From the NCBI GenBank assembly GCA_028752905.1, contig JAQNBH010000010.1:25772242-25836241 (forward strand): a stretch of DNA of 64,000 bases, in the 5' to 3' direction. A program made the position numbers and the translations under genes. Under the pieces are notes generated by a model. It saw nothing but the letters and a program-made list of their open reading frames with translations, did no database searches and was not told the DNA's origin. Source of the stretch: Cladorhizidae sp. MBARI D1340-BT2. Its lineage: Eukaryota; Porifera; Demospongiae; Poecilosclerida; Cladorhizidae. Of this stretch, positions 14,301 through 28,450 are shown piece after piece. Numbering within the stretch: the first letter of the stretch is position 1; the number at the start of each line of letters is the position of its first letter.

Positions 14301-15490
14301 GTATAGGTTGTACTGGAGTATAGGCTGCACTGCAGTATAGGTTGCACTGGATTATAGGTTACACTGGAGTATAGGCCGCACTGGAGTATAGGTTGTATTA
14401 GAGTATAGGTTGCACTGGAGTATAGGCTGCACTGGAGTGTAGGTTGCACTGGAGTATAGGCTGCACTGGAGTATAGGTTGCACTGGAGTATAGGCTGCAC
14501 TGGAGTATAGGTTGCACTGGAGTATAGGTTGCACTGGAGTATAGGTTGCACTGCAGTATAGGTTGCACTGGAGTATAGATTGCACTGGAGTATAGATTGC
14601 ACTGGAGTATAGGTTGCACTGGAGTATAGGTTGCACTGGAGTATAGGTTGCACTGGAGTATAGGTTGCACTGGAGTATAGGTTGCACTGGAGTATAGGCT
14701 GCACTGGAGTATAGGCTGCACTAGAGTATAGGTTGCACTGGAATATAGGCTGCACTTGACTATAGGTTGCACTGGAGTGTAGGTTGCATTAGAGTATTGG
14801 TTGCACAGGAATATAGGTGGCACTGGAGTATTGGTTGCACTGGAGTATAGGTGGCACTGGAGTATAGATTGCATTGGAGTATAGGCTGCACTGGAGTATA
14901 GGTTGCAATGGAGTATAGGTTGCACTGGAGTATAGGTTGCACTGGAGTATAGGCTGCACTGGAATATAGGTTGCACTGGAGTATAGGTTGCACTGGAGTA
15001 TAGGTTGCACTGGAGTATAGGTTGCACTGGAGTATAGGTTGCACTGGAGTATAGGTTGCACTGGAGTATAGGCTGCACTGGAGTATAGGTTGCACTGGAG
15101 TATAGGTTGCACTGGAGTATAGGCTGCACTGGAGTATAGGCTGCACTGGAGTATAGGTTGCACTGGAGTATAGGTTGCACTGGAGTATAGGTTGCACTGG
15201 AGTATAGGTTGCACTGGAGTATAGGTTGCACTGGAGTATAGGCTGCACTGGAGTATAGGTTGCACTGGAGTATAGGCTGCACTGGAGTATAGGCTGCACT
15301 GGAGTATAGGTTGCACTGGAATATAGGTTGCACTGGAGTATAGGTTGCACTGGAGTATAGGTTGCACTGGAGTATAGGTTGCACTGGAGTATAGGTTGCA
15401 CTGGAGTATAGGTTGCACTGGAGTATTGGTTCACTGGAGTATAGGTTGCACTGGAGTATACTGGAGTGTAGGTTGCACTGGAGTATAGGT
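11384..15490 (+). repeat. ~5.1 kb higher-order repeat, copy 3 (incomplete)
   Basis: Third successive copy. GTAAAGG at 12463 is 5134 bp after the copy-2 landmark; GCATGTATA lies at 11626, 13582 and 14161. The pattern follows copies 1 and 2 through about 14.7 kb, then gives way to a local 2476-bp tandem duplication. Copy 3 is also the first part of a 9519-bp unit that is itself duplicated from 21189. Confidence 0.8.
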
Positions 15491-18400
15491 TGCACTGGAG
15501 TATAAATTGCACTGGAGTATAAGCTGCACTGGAGTGTAGGCTGCACTGGAGAATAGGTTGCACTTGAGTATAGGCTGTACTGGAGTATAGACTGCACTGA
15601 AGTATAGGTTGCACTGGAGTATAGGTTGCACTGGAGTATAGGCTGCACTGGAGTATAGACTGCACTGGAGTATAGGTTGCACTGGAGTATAGGTTGCACT
15701 GGAGTATAGGTTGCACTGGAGTATAGGTTGCACTGGAGTATAGGTTGCACTGGAGTATAGGCTGCACTGGAGTATAGGCTGCACTGGAGAATAGGTTGCA
15801 CTTGAGTTTAGGCTGCACTGGAGTATAGACTTCACTGGAGTATAGGCTGCACTGGAGTATAGGCTGCACTGGAGTATAGATTACACTGGAGTATAGGTTG
15901 CACTGGAGTATAGGCTGCACTGGAGTATAGGCTGCACTGGAGTATAGGTTGCACTGGAGTATAGGTTGCACTGGAGTATAGATTGCACTGGAGTATAGGC
16001 AGCACTGCAGTATAGGTGGCACTGGAGTATAGGTTGCACTGGAGTATAGGTTGCACTGCATGTATAGGCTGCACTGGAGTATAGGCTGCACTGGAGTATA
16101 GGTTGCACTGGAGTATAGGTTGCACTGGAGTATAGGCTGCACTGGAGTATAGGTTGCACTGGAGTATAGGCTGCACTGGAGTATAGGCTTCACTGGAGTA
16201 TAGGCTGCACTTGAGTATAGGTTGCACTGGAGTATAGGCTGTAATGGAGTATAGGCTGCACTGGAGAATAGGTTGCACTTGAGTATAGGCTGCACTGGAA
16301 TATAGACTGCACTGGAGTATAGGCTGCACTGGAGAATAGGTTGCACTTGAGTATAGGCTGCACTGGAGTATAGGTTGCACTGGAGTATAGGTTGCACTGG
16401 AGTATAGGTTGCACTGGAGTATAGGCTGCACTGGAGTATAGACTGCACTGGAGTATAGGCTGCACTGGAGTATAGGCTGCACTGGAGTATAGATTACACT
16501 GGATTATAGGTTGCACTGGAGTATAGGCTGCACTGGAGTATAGGCTGAACTGGAGTATAGGTTGCACTGGAGTATAGGCTGCACTGCAGTATAGGTGGCA
16601 CTGGAGTATAGGTTGCACTGGAGTATAGGTTGCACTGCATGTATAGGCTGCACTGGAGTATAGGCTGCACTGGAGTATAGGTTGCACTGGAGTATAGGTT
16701 GCACTGGAGTATAGGCTGCACTGGAGTATAGGCTGCACTGGAGTATAGGTTGCACTGGAGTATAGGCTGCACTGGAGTATAGGTTGTACTGGAGTATAGG
16801 CTGCACTGCAGTATAGGTTGCACTGGATTATAGGTTACACTGGAGTATAGGCCGCACTGGAGTATAGGTTGTATTAGAGTATAGGTTGCACTGGAGTATA
16901 GGCTGCACTGGAGTGTAGGTTGCACTGGAGTATAGGCTGCACTGGAGTATAGGTTGCACTGGAGTATAGGCTGCACTGGAGTATAGGTTGCACTGGAGTA
17001 TAGGTTGCACTGGAGTATAGGTTGCACTGCAGTATAGGTTGCACTGGAGTATAGATTGCACTGGAGTATAGATTGCACTGGAGTATAGGTTGCACTGGAG
17101 TATAGGTTGCACTGGAGTATAGGTTGCACTGGAGTATAGGTTGCACTGGAGTATAGGTTGCACTGGAGTATAGGCTGCACTGGAGTATAGGCTGCACTAG
17201 AGTATAGGTTGCACTGGAATATAGGCTGCACTTGACTATAGGTTGCACTGGAGTGTAGGTTGCATTAGAGTATTGGTTGCACAGGAGTATAGGTGGCACT
17301 GGAGTATTGGTTGCACTGGAGTATAGGTGGCACTGGAGTATAGATTGCATTGGAGTATAGGCTGCACTGGAGTATAGGTTGCAATGGAGTATAGGTTGCA
17401 CTGGAGTATAGGTTGCACTGGAGTATAGGCTGCACTGGAATATAGGTTGCACTGGAGTATAGGTTGCACTGGAGTATAGGTTGCACTGGAGTATAGGTTG
17501 CACTGGAGTATAGGTTGCACTGGAGTATAGGTTGCACTGGAGTATAGGCTGCACTGGAGTATAGGTTGCACTGGAGTATAGGTTGCACTGGAGTATAGGC
17601 TGCACTGGAGTATAGGCTGCACTGGAGTATAGGTTGCACTGGAGTATAGGTTGCACTGGAGTATAGGTTGCACTGGAGTATAGGTTGCACTGGAGTATAG
17701 GTTGCACTGGAGTATAGGCTGCACTGGAGTATAGGTTGCACTGGAGTATAGGCTGCACTGGAGTATAGGCTGCACTGGAGTATAGGTTGCACTGGAATAT
17801 AGGTTGCACTGGAGTATAGGTTGCACTGGAGTATAGGTTGCACTGGAGTATAGGTTGCACTGGAGTATAGGTTGCACTGGAGTATAGGTTGCACTGGAGT
17901 ATTGGTTCACTGGAGTATAGGTTGCACTGGAGTATACTGGAGTGTAGGTTGCACTGGAGTATAGGTTGCACTGGAGTATAGGTTGCACTGGATTATAGGT
18001 TGCACTGGAGTATAGGCTGCACTGAAGTATATATTGCACTGGAGTATAGGCTGCACTGGAGTATAGGTTGCACTGGAGTATAGGTTGCACTGGATTATAG
18101 GTTGCACTGGAGTATAGGTTGCACTGGAGTATAGATTGCACTGGAGTATAGGTTGCACTGGAGTATAGGCTGCACTTCAGGATAGGCTGCACTGGAGTAT
18201 AGGTTGCACTGGACTATAGGCTGCACTGGAGTATAGGTTGCACTGGAGTATAGGTTCCACTGGAGTATAGGTTGCACTGGAGTATAGGTTGCACTGGAGT
18301 ATAGGCTCCACTGGAGTATAGTTTGCACTGGAGTATAGGTTGCAATGGAGTATAGGTTGCACTGGAGTATAGGCTGCACTGGAGTATAGGCTGCACTGGA

Positions 18401-21188
18401 GTATAGATTGCACTGGAGTATAGTTTGCACTGGAGTATAGGCCGCACTGGAGTATAGTCTACACTGGAATATAGGCTGCACTTGAGTATAGGCCGCACTG
18501 GAGTATAGGTTGCACTGGAGTATAGGCTGCACTGGAGTATAGGTTGCACTGGAGTATAGGCTGCACTTGAGTATAGGCTGCACTGGAGTATAGGTTGCAC
18601 TGGAGTATAGGTTGCACTGGAGTATAGGCTGCACTGGAGTATACTGGAGTGTAAGTTGCACAGGAGTATAGGTGGCACTGGAGTATTGGTTGCACTGGAG
18701 TATAGGTTGCACTGGAGTATAGTGGAGTGTAGGTTGCACTGGAGTATAGGTTGCACTGGAGTATAGGTTGCACTGGATTATAGGTTGCACTGGAGTATAG
18801 GCTGCACTGAAGTATATATTGCACTGGAGTATAGGCTGCACTGGAGTATAGGTTGCACTGGAGTATAGGCTGCACTTGAGTATAGGCTGCACTGGAGTAT
18901 AGGTTGCACTGGAGTATAGGTTGCACTGGAGTATAGGCTGCACTGGAGTATACTGGAGTATAGGCAGCACTGGAGTATACTGGAGTATAGGTTGCACTGT
19001 AGTATAGGTGGCACTGGAGTATTGGTTGCACAGGAGTATAGGTGCCACTGGAGTATTGGTTGCACTGGAGTATAGGTTGCACTGGAGTATACTGGAGTAT
19101 AGGTTGCACTGGAGTATAGGCTGCACTGGAGTATAGGTTGCACTGGAGTATAAATTGCACTGGAGTATAAGCTGCACTGGAGTATAGGCTGCACTGGAGA
19201 ATACGTTGCACTTGAGTATAGACTGTACTGGAGTATAGACTGCACTGGAGTATAGGTTGCACTGGAGTATAGGTTGCACTGGAGTATAGGCTGCACTGGA
19301 GTATAGACTGCACTGGAGTATAGGTTGCACTGGAGTATAGGTTGCACTGGAGTATAGGTTGCACTGGAGTATAGGTTGCACTGGAGTATAGGTTGCACTG
19401 GAGTATAGGCTGCACTGGAGTATAGGCTGCACTGGAGAATAGGTTGCACTTGAGTATAGGTGGCACTGGAGTATAGGTTGCACTGGAGTATAGGTTGCAC
19501 TGCATGTATAGGCTGCACTGGAGTATAGGCTGCACTGGAGTATAGGTTGCACTGGAGTATAGGTTGCACTGGAGTATAGGCTGCACTGGAGTATAGGTTG
19601 CACTGGAGTATAGGCTGCACTGGAGTATAGGCTTCACTGGAGTATAGGCTGCACTGGAGTATAGGTTGCACTGGAGTATAGGCTGTAATGGAGTATAGGC
19701 TGCACTGGAGAATAGGTTGCACTTGAGTATAGGCTGCACTGGAATATAGACTGCACTGGAGTATAGGCTGCACTGGAGAATAGGTTGCACTTGAGTATAG
19801 GCTGCACTGGAGTATAGGTTGCACTGGAGTATAGGTTGCACTGGAGTATAGGTTGCACTGGAGTATAGGCTGCACTGGAGTATAGACTGCACTGGAGTAT
19901 AGGCTGCACTGGAGTATAGGCTGCACTGGAGTATAGATTACACTGGAGTATAGGTTGCACTGGAGTATAGGCTGCACTGGAGTATAGGCTGAACTGGAGT
20001 ATAGGTTGCACTGGAGTATAGGCTGCACTGCAGTATAGGTGGCACTGGAGTATAGGTTGCACTGGAGTATAGGTTGCACTGCATGTATAGGCTGCACTGG
20101 AGTATAGGCTGCACTGGAGTATAGGTTGCACTGGAGTATAGGTTGCACTGGAGTATAGGCTGCACTGGATTATAGGTTGCACTGGAGTATAGGCTGCACT
20201 GGAGTATAGGCTGCACTGGAGTATAGGCTGCACTGGAGTATAGGTTGCACTGGAGTATAGGCTGCACTGGAGTATAGGTTGCACTGGAGTATAGGTTGCA
20301 CTGGAGTATAGGCTGCACTAGAGTATAGGCTGCACTGGAGTATAGGTTGCACTGGAGTATAGGCTGCACTGGAGTATAGGTTGTACTGGAGTATAGGCTG
20401 CATTGCAGTATAGGTTGCACTGGAGTATAGGTTACACTGGAGTATAGGCTGCACTGGAGTATAGGTTGTACTAGAGTATAGGTTGCACTGGAGTATAGGC
20501 TGCACTGGAGTGTAGGTTGCACTGGAGTATAGGCTGCACTGGAGTATAGGCTGCACTGGAGTATAGGTTGCACTGGAGTATAGGCTGCACTGGAGTATAG
20601 GTTGCACTGGAGTATAGGTTGCACTGGAGTATAGGTTGCACTGCAGTATAGGTTGCACTGGAGTATAGATTGCACTGGAGTATAGATTGCACTGGAGTAT
20701 AGGTTGCACTGGAGTATAGGTTGCACTGGAGTATAGGTTGCACTGGAGTATAGGTTGCACTGGAGTATAGGTTGCACTGGAGTATAGGCTGCACTGGAGT
20801 ATAGGCTGCACTAGAGTATAGGTTGCACTGGAATATAGGCTGCACTTGACTATAGGTTGCACTGGAGTATAGGTTGCATTAGAGTATTGGTTGCACAGGA
20901 GTATAGGTGGCACTGGAGTATTGGTTGCAATGGAGTATAGGTGGCACTGGAGTATAGGTTGCACTGGAGTATAGGCTGCACTGGAGTATAGGTTGCAATG
21001 GAGTATAGGTTGCACTGGAGTATAGGTTGCACTGGAGTATAGGCTGCACTGGAATATAGGTTGCACTGGAGTATAGGTTGCACTGGAGTATAGGTTGCAC
21101 TGGAGTATAGGTTGCACTGGAGTATAGGTTGCACTGGAGTATTGGTTGCACTGGAGTATAGGTTGCACTGGAGTATAGTGGAGTGTAG
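11670..21188 (+). repeat. 9519-bp duplicated unit, copy 1
   Basis: This block matches the sequence starting at 21189 at a constant offset of 9519 bp for the first ~2.8 kb. Examples are GTAAAGG at 12463 and 21982, and GCATGTATA at 13582 and 23101. It contains both copies of the 2476-bp subunit. A few substitutions separate the two 9.5 kb copies, so this duplication looks older than the 19.26 kb one. Confidence 0.83.
13015..17966 (+). repeat. Tandem duplication of a 2476-bp HOR subunit
   Basis: 13015-15490 and 15491-17966 are successive copies at a constant offset of 2476 bp. This is seen at the TATAAATTGC variant (13025 and 15501) and at the GCATGTATA pairs (13582/14161 and 16058/16637). It continues through the CpG-bearing GGCCGCAC units near 14.38 and 16.85 kb. 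The patterns agree in almost every monomer, implying a recent event. The left boundary is where GGTGGCACT at 13010 faces GGTTGCACT at 15486. The right end is where the GGATTATA unit near 17.99 kb replaces the expected TATAAATTGC. Confidence 0.88.
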
Positions 21189-24100
21189 GTTGCACTGGAG
21201 TATAGGTTGCACTGGAGTATAGGCTGCACTGGATTATAGGTTGCACTGGAGTATAGGCTGCACTGTAGTATAGGCTGCACTGGAGTATAGGCTGCACTGG
21301 AGTATAGGTTGCACTGGAGTATAGGTTGCACTGGAGTATAGGCTGCACTGGATTATAGGTTGCACTGGAGTATAGGCTGCACTAGAGTATAGGCTGCACT
21401 GGAGTATAGGTTGCACTGGAGTATAGGCTGCACTGGAGTATAGGTTGTACTGGAGTATAGGCTGCATTGCAGTATAGGTTGCACTGGAGTATAGGTTACA
21501 CTGGAGTATAGGCTGCACTGGAGTATAGGTTGTACTAGAGTATAGGTTGCACTGGAGTATAGGTTGCACTGGAGTATAGGTTGCACTGGAGTATAGGTTG
21601 CACTGGAGTATAGGCTGCACTGGAGTATAGGTTGCACTGGAGTATAGGTTGCACTGGAGTATAGTTTGCACTGGAGTATAGGTTGCACTGGAGTATAGGC
21701 TGCACTGGAGTATAGGCTGCACTGGAGTATAGGTTGCACTTGAGTATAGTTTGCACTGGAGTATAGGTTGCACTGGAGTATAGGCTGCACTGGAGTATAG
21801 GTTGCACTGGAGTATAGGTTGCACTTGAGTATAGTTTGCACTGGAGTATAGGTTGCACTGGAGTATAGGCTGCACTGGATTATAGGTTGCACTGGAGTAT
21901 AGGTTACAGTGGAGTATAGGCTGCACTGGAGTATAGGTTGCACTGGAGTATAGGTTGCACTGGAGTATAGGTTGCACTGGAGTAAAGGTTGCACTGGAGT
22001 ATAGGTTGCACTGGAGTATAGGCTGCACTGGAGTACTGGAGTGTAGGTTGCACAGGAGTATAGGTGGCACTGGAGTATTGGTTGCACTGGAGTATAGGTT
22101 GCACTGGAGTATACTGGAGTGTAGGTTGCACTGGAGTATAGGTTGCACTGGAGTATAGGTTGCACTGGATTATAGGTTGCACTGGAGTATATGCTGCACT
22201 GAAGTATATATTGCACTGGAGTATAGGCTGCACTGGAGTATAGGTTGCACTGGAATATAGGCTGCAATTGAGTATAGGCTGCACTGGAGTATAGGTTGCT
22301 GCACTGGAGTATAGGTTGCACTGGAGTATACTGGAGTATAGGTTGCACTGGAGTATAGGCTGCACTGGAGTATAGGCTGCACTGGAGAATAGGTTGCACT
22401 TGAGTATAGGCTGCACTGGAGTATAGACTGCACTGGAGTATAGGTTGCACTGGAGTATAGGTTGCACTGGAGTATACTGGAGTATAGGCAGCACTGGAGT
22501 ATACTGGAGTATAGGTTGCACTGGAGTATAGGTGGCACTGGAGTATAAATTGCACTGGAGTATAAGCTGCACTGGAGTGTAGGCTGCACTGGAGAATAGG
22601 TTGCACTTGAGTATAGGCTGTACTGGAGTATAGACTGCACTGAAGTATAGGTTGCACTGGAGTATAGGTTGCACTGGAGTATAGGCTGCACTGGAGTATA
22701 GACTGCACTGGAGTATAGGTTGCACTGGAGTATAGGTTGCACTGGAGTATAGGTTGCACTGGAGTATAGGGTGCACTGGAGTATAGGTTGCACTGGAGTA
22801 TAGGCTGCACTGGAGTATAGGCTGCACTGGAGAATAGGTTGCACTTGAGTTTAGGCTGCACTGGAGTATAGACTTCACTGGAGTATAGGCTGCACTGGAG
22901 TATAGGCTGCACTGGAGTATAGATTACACTGGAGTATAGGTTGCACTGGAGTATAGGCTGCACTGGAGTATAGGCTGCACTGGAGTATAGGTTGCACTGG
23001 AGTATAGGTTGCACTGGAGTATAGATTGCACTGGAGTATAGGCAGCACTGCAGTATAGGTGGCACTGGAGTATAGGTTGCACTGGAGTATAGGTTGCACT
23101 GCATGTATAGGCTGCACTGGAGTATAGGCTGCACTGGAGTATAGGTTGCACTGGAGTATAGGTTGCACTGGAGTATAGGCTGCACTGGAGTATAGGTTGC
23201 ACTGGAGTATAGGCTGCACTGGAGTATAGGCTTCACTGGAGTATAGGCTGCACTTGAGTATAGGTTGCACTGGAGTATAGGCTGTAATGGAGTATAGGCT
23301 GCACTGGAGAATAGGTTGCACTTGAGTATAGGCTGCACTGGAATATAGACTGCACTGGAGTATAGGCTGCACTGGAGAATAGGTTGCACTTGAGTATAGG
23401 CTGCACTGGAGTATAGGTTGCACTGGAGTATAGGTTGCACTGGAGTATAGGTTGCACTGGAGTATAGGCTGCACTGGAGTATAGACTGCACTGGAGTATA
23501 GGCTGCACTGGAGTATAGGCTGCACTGGAGTATAGATTACACTGGATTATAGGTTGCACTGGAGTATAGGCTGCACTGGAGTATAGGCTGAACTGGAGTA
23601 TAGGTTGCACTGGAGTATAGGCTGCACTGCAGTATAGGTGGCACTGGAGTATAGGTTGCACTGGAGTATAGGTTGCACTGCATGTATAGGCTGCACTGGA
23701 GTATAGGCTGCACTGGAGTATAGGTTGCACTGGAGTATAGGTTGCACTGGAGTATAGGCTGCACTGGAGTATAGGCTGCACTGGAGTATAGGTTGCACTG
23801 GAGTATAGGCTGCACTGGAGTATAGTTTGTACTGGAGTATAGGCTGCACTGCAGTATAGGTTGCACTGGATTATAGGTTACACTGGAGTATAGGCCGCAC
23901 TGGAGTATAGGTTGTATTAGAGTATAGGTTGCACTGGAGTATAGGCTGCACTGGAGTGTAGGTTGCACTGGAGTATAGGCTGCACTGGAGTATAGGTTGC
24001 ACTGGAGTATAGGCTGCACTGGAGTATAGGTTGCACTGGAGTATAGGTTGCACTGGAGTATAGGTTGCACTGCAGTATAGGTTGCACTGGAGTATAGATT

Positions 24101-27100
24101 GCACTGGAGTATAGATTGCACTGGAGTATAGGTTGCACTGGAGTATAGGTTGCACTGGAGTATAGGTTGCACTGGAGTATAGGTTGCACTGGAGTATAGG
24201 TTGCACTGGAGTATAGGCTGCACTGGAGTATAGGCTGCACTAGAGTATAGGTTGCACTGGAATATAGGCTGCACTTGACTATAGGTTGCACTGGAGTGTA
24301 GGTTGCATTAGAGTATTGGTTGCACAGGAGTATAGGTGGCACTGGAGTATTGGTTGCACTGGAGTATAGGTGGCACTGGAGTATAGATTGCATTGGAGTA
24401 TAGGCTGCACTGGAGTATAGGTTGCAATGGAGTATAGGTTGCACTGGAGTATAGGTTGCACTGGAGTATAGGCTGCACTGGAATATAGGTTGCACTGGAG
24501 TATAGGTTGCACTGGAGTATAGGTTGCACTGGAGTATAGGTTGCACTGGAGTATAGGTTGCACTGGAGTATAGGTTGCACTGGAGTATAGGCTGCACTGG
24601 AGTATAGGTTGCACTGGAGTATAGGTTGCACTGGAGTATAGGCTGCACTGGAGTATAGGCTGCACTGGAGTATAGGTTGCACTGGAGTATAGGTTGCACT
24701 GGAGTATAGGTTGCACTGGAGTATAGGTTGCACTGGAGTATAGGTTGCACTGGAGTATAGGCTGCACTGGAGTATAGGTTGCACTGGAGTATAGGCTGCA
24801 CTGGAGTATAGGCTGCACTGGAGTATAGGTTGCACTGGAATATAGGTTGCACTGGAGTATAGGTTGCACTGGAGTATAGGTTGCACTGGAGTATAGGTTG
24901 CACTGGAGTATAGGTTGCACTGGAGTATAGGTTGCACTGGAGTATTGGTTCACTGGAGTATAGGTTGCACTGGAGTATACTGGAGTGTAGGTTGCACTGG
25001 AGTATAGGTTGCACTGGAGTATAGGTTGCACTGGATTATAGGTTGCACTGGAGTATAGGCTGCACTGGAGTATAGGTTGCACTGGAGTATAGGTTGCACT
25101 GGAGTATAGGCTGCACTGGAGTATAGGTTGCACTGGAGTATAGGTTGCACTGGAGTATAGGTTGCACTGGAGTATAGGTTGCACTGGAGTATAGATTGCA
25201 CTGGAGTATAGGTTGCACTGGAGTATAGGCTGCACTTCAGGATAGGCTGCACTGGAGTATAGGTTGCACTGGACTATAGGCTGCACTGGAGTATAGGTTG
25301 CACTGGAGTATAGGTTCCACTGGAGTATAGGTTGCACTGGAGTATAGGTTGCACTGGAGTATAGGCTCCACTGGAGTATAGTTTGCACTGGAGTATAGGT
25401 TGCAATGGAGTATAGGTTGCACTGGAGTATAGGCTGCACTGGAGTATAGGCTGCACTGGAGTATAGATTGCACTGGAGTATAGTTTGCACTGGAGTATAG
25501 GCCGCACTGGAGTATAGTCTACACTGGAATATAGGCTGCACTTGAGTATAGGCTGCACTGGAGTATAGGTTGCACTGGAGTATAGGCTGCACTGGAGTAT
25601 AGGTTGCACTGGAGTATAGGCTGCACTTGAGTATAGGCTGCACTGGAGTATAGGTTGCACTGGAGTATAGGTTGCACTGGAGTATAGGCTGCACTGGAGT
25701 ATACTGGAGTGTAAGTTGCACAGGAGTATAGGTGGCACTGGAGTATTGGTTGCACTGGAGTATAGGTTGCACTGGAGTATAGTGGAGTGTAGGTTGCACT
25801 GGAGTATAGGTTGCACTGGAGTATAGGTTGCACTGGATTATAGGTTGCACTGGAGTATAGGCTGCACTGAAGTATATATTGCACTGGAGTATAGGCTGCA
25901 CTGGAGTATAGGTTGCACTGGAGTATAGGCTGCACTTGAGTATAGGCTGCACTGGAGTATAGGTTGCACTGGAGTATAGGTTGCACTGGAGTATAGGCTG
26001 CACTGGAGTACACTGGAGTATAGGCAGCACTGGAGTATACTGGAGTATAGGTTGCACTGTAGTATAGGTGGCACTGGAGTATTGGTTGCACAGGAGTATA
26101 GGTGCCACTGGAGTATTGGTTGCACTGGAGTATAGGTTGCACTGGAGTATACTGGAGTATAGGTTGCACTGGAGTATAGGCTGCACTGGAGTATAGGTTG
26201 CACTGGAGTATAAATTGCACTGGAGTATAAGCTGCACTGGAGTATAGGCTGCACTGGAGAATACGTTGCACTTGAGTATAGACTGTACTGGAGTATAGAC
26301 TGCACTGGAGTATAGGTTGCACTGGAGTATAGGTTGCACTGGAGTATAGGCTGCACTGGAGTATAGACTGCACTGGAGTATAGGTTGTACTGGAGTATAG
26401 GTTGCACTGGAGTATAGGTTGCACTGGAGTATAGGTTGCACTGGAGTATAGGTTGCACTGGAGTATAGGCTGCACTGGAGTATAGGCTGCACTGGAGAAT
26501 AGGTTGCACTTGAGTATAGGCTGCACTGGAGTATAGACTTCACTGGAGTATAGGCTGCACTGGAGTATAGGCTGCACTGGAGTATAGATTACACTGGAGT
26601 ATAGGTTGCACTGGAGTATAGGCTGCACTGGAGTATAGGCTGCACTGGAGTATAGATTGCACTGGAGTATAGGCAGCACTGCAGTATAGGTGGCACTGGA
26701 GTATAGGTTGCACTGGAGTATAGGTTGCACTGCATGTATAGGCTGCACTGGAGTATAGGCTGCACTGGAGTATAGGTTGCACTGGAGTATAGGTTGCACT
26801 GGAGTATAGGCTGCACTGGAGTATAGGTTGCACTGGAGTATAGGCTGCACTGGAGTATAGGCTTCACTGGAGTATAGGCTGCACTGGAGTATAGGTTGCA
26901 CTGGAGTATAGGCTGTAATGGAGTATAGGCTGCACTGGAGAATAGGTTGCACTTGAGTATAGGCTGCACTGGAATATAGACTGCACTGGAGTATAGGCTG
27001 CACTGGAGAATAGGTTGCACTTGAGTATAGGCTGCACTGGAGTATAGGTTGCACTGGAGTATAGGTTGCACTGGAGTATAGGTTGCACTGGAGTATAGGC

Positions 27101-28450
27101 TGCACTGGAGTATAGACTGCACTGGAGTATAGGCTGCACTGGAGTATAGGCTGCACTGGAGTATAGATTACACTGGAGTATAGGTTGCACTGGAGTATAG
27201 GCTGCACTGGAGTATAGGCTGAACTGGAGTATAGGTTGCACTGGAGTATAGGCTGCACTGCAGTATAGGTGGCACTGGAGTATAGGTTGCACTGGAGTAT
27301 AGGTTGCACTGCATGTATAGGCTGCACTGGAGTATAGGCTGCACTGGAGTATAGGTTGCACTGGAGTATAGGTTGCACTGGAGTATAGGCTGCACTGGAT
27401 TATAGGTTGCACTGGAGTATAGGCTGCACTGGAGTATAGGCTGCACTGGAGTATAGGCTGCACAGGAGTATAGGTTGCACTGGAGTATAGGCTGCACTGG
27501 AGTATAGGTTGCACTGGAGTATAGGTTGCACTGGAGTATAGGCTGCACTAGAGTATAGGCTGCACTGGAGTATAGGTTGCACTGGAGTATAGGCTGCACT
27601 GGAGTATAGGTTGTACTGGAGTATAGGCTGCATTGCAGTATAGGTTGCACTGGAGTATAGGTTACACTGGAGTATAGGCTGCACTGGAGTATAGGTTGTA
27701 CTAGAGTATAGGTTGCACTGGAGTATAGGCTGCACTGGAGTGTAGGTTGCACTGGAGTATAGGCTGCACTGGAGTATAGGCTGCACTGGAGTATAGGTTG
27801 CACTGGAGTATAGGCTGCACTGGAGTATAGGTTGCACTGGAGTATAGGTTGCACTGGAGTATAGGTTGCACTGCAGTATAGGTTGCACTGGAGTATAGAT
27901 TGCACTGGAGTATAGATTGCACTGGAGTATAGGTTGCACTGGAGTATAGGTTGCACTGGAGTATAGGTTGCACTGGAGTATAGGTTGCACTGGAGTATAG
28001 GTTGCACTGGAGTATAGGCTGCACTGGAGTATAGGCTGCACTAGAGTATAGGTTGCACTGGAATATAGGCTGCACTTGACTATAGGTTGCACTGGAGTAT
28101 AGGTTGCATTAGAGTATTGGTTGCACAGGAGTATAGGTGGCACTGGAGTATTGGTTGCAATGGAGTATAGGTGGCACTGGAGTATAGGTTGCACTGGAGT
28201 ATAGGCTGCACTGGAGTATAGGTTGCAATGGAGTATAGGTTGCACTGGAGTATAGGTTGCACTGGAGTATAGGCTGCACTGGAATATAGGTTGCACTGGA
28301 GTATAGGTTGCACTGGAGTATAGGTTGCACTGGAGTATAGGTTGCACTGGAGTATAGGTTGCACTGGAGTATTGGTTGCACTGGAGTATAGGTTGCACTG
28401 GAGTATAGTGGAGTGTAGGTTGCACTGGAGTATAGGTTGCACTGGAGTAT
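21189..28450 (+). repeat. 9519-bp unit, copy 2, lacking one 2476-bp subunit
   Basis: The offset to copy 1 is 9519 bp up to about 24.2 kb. After that the best match is at 7043 bp, exactly 9519 minus 2476, so one subunit present in copy 1 is absent here. The offset then rises to 7060 (18177 to 25237) and 7230 (19634 to 26864), adding 1 and 10 whole monomers. The match ends near 28450, the position equivalent to the end of copy 1. Confidence 0.82.
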
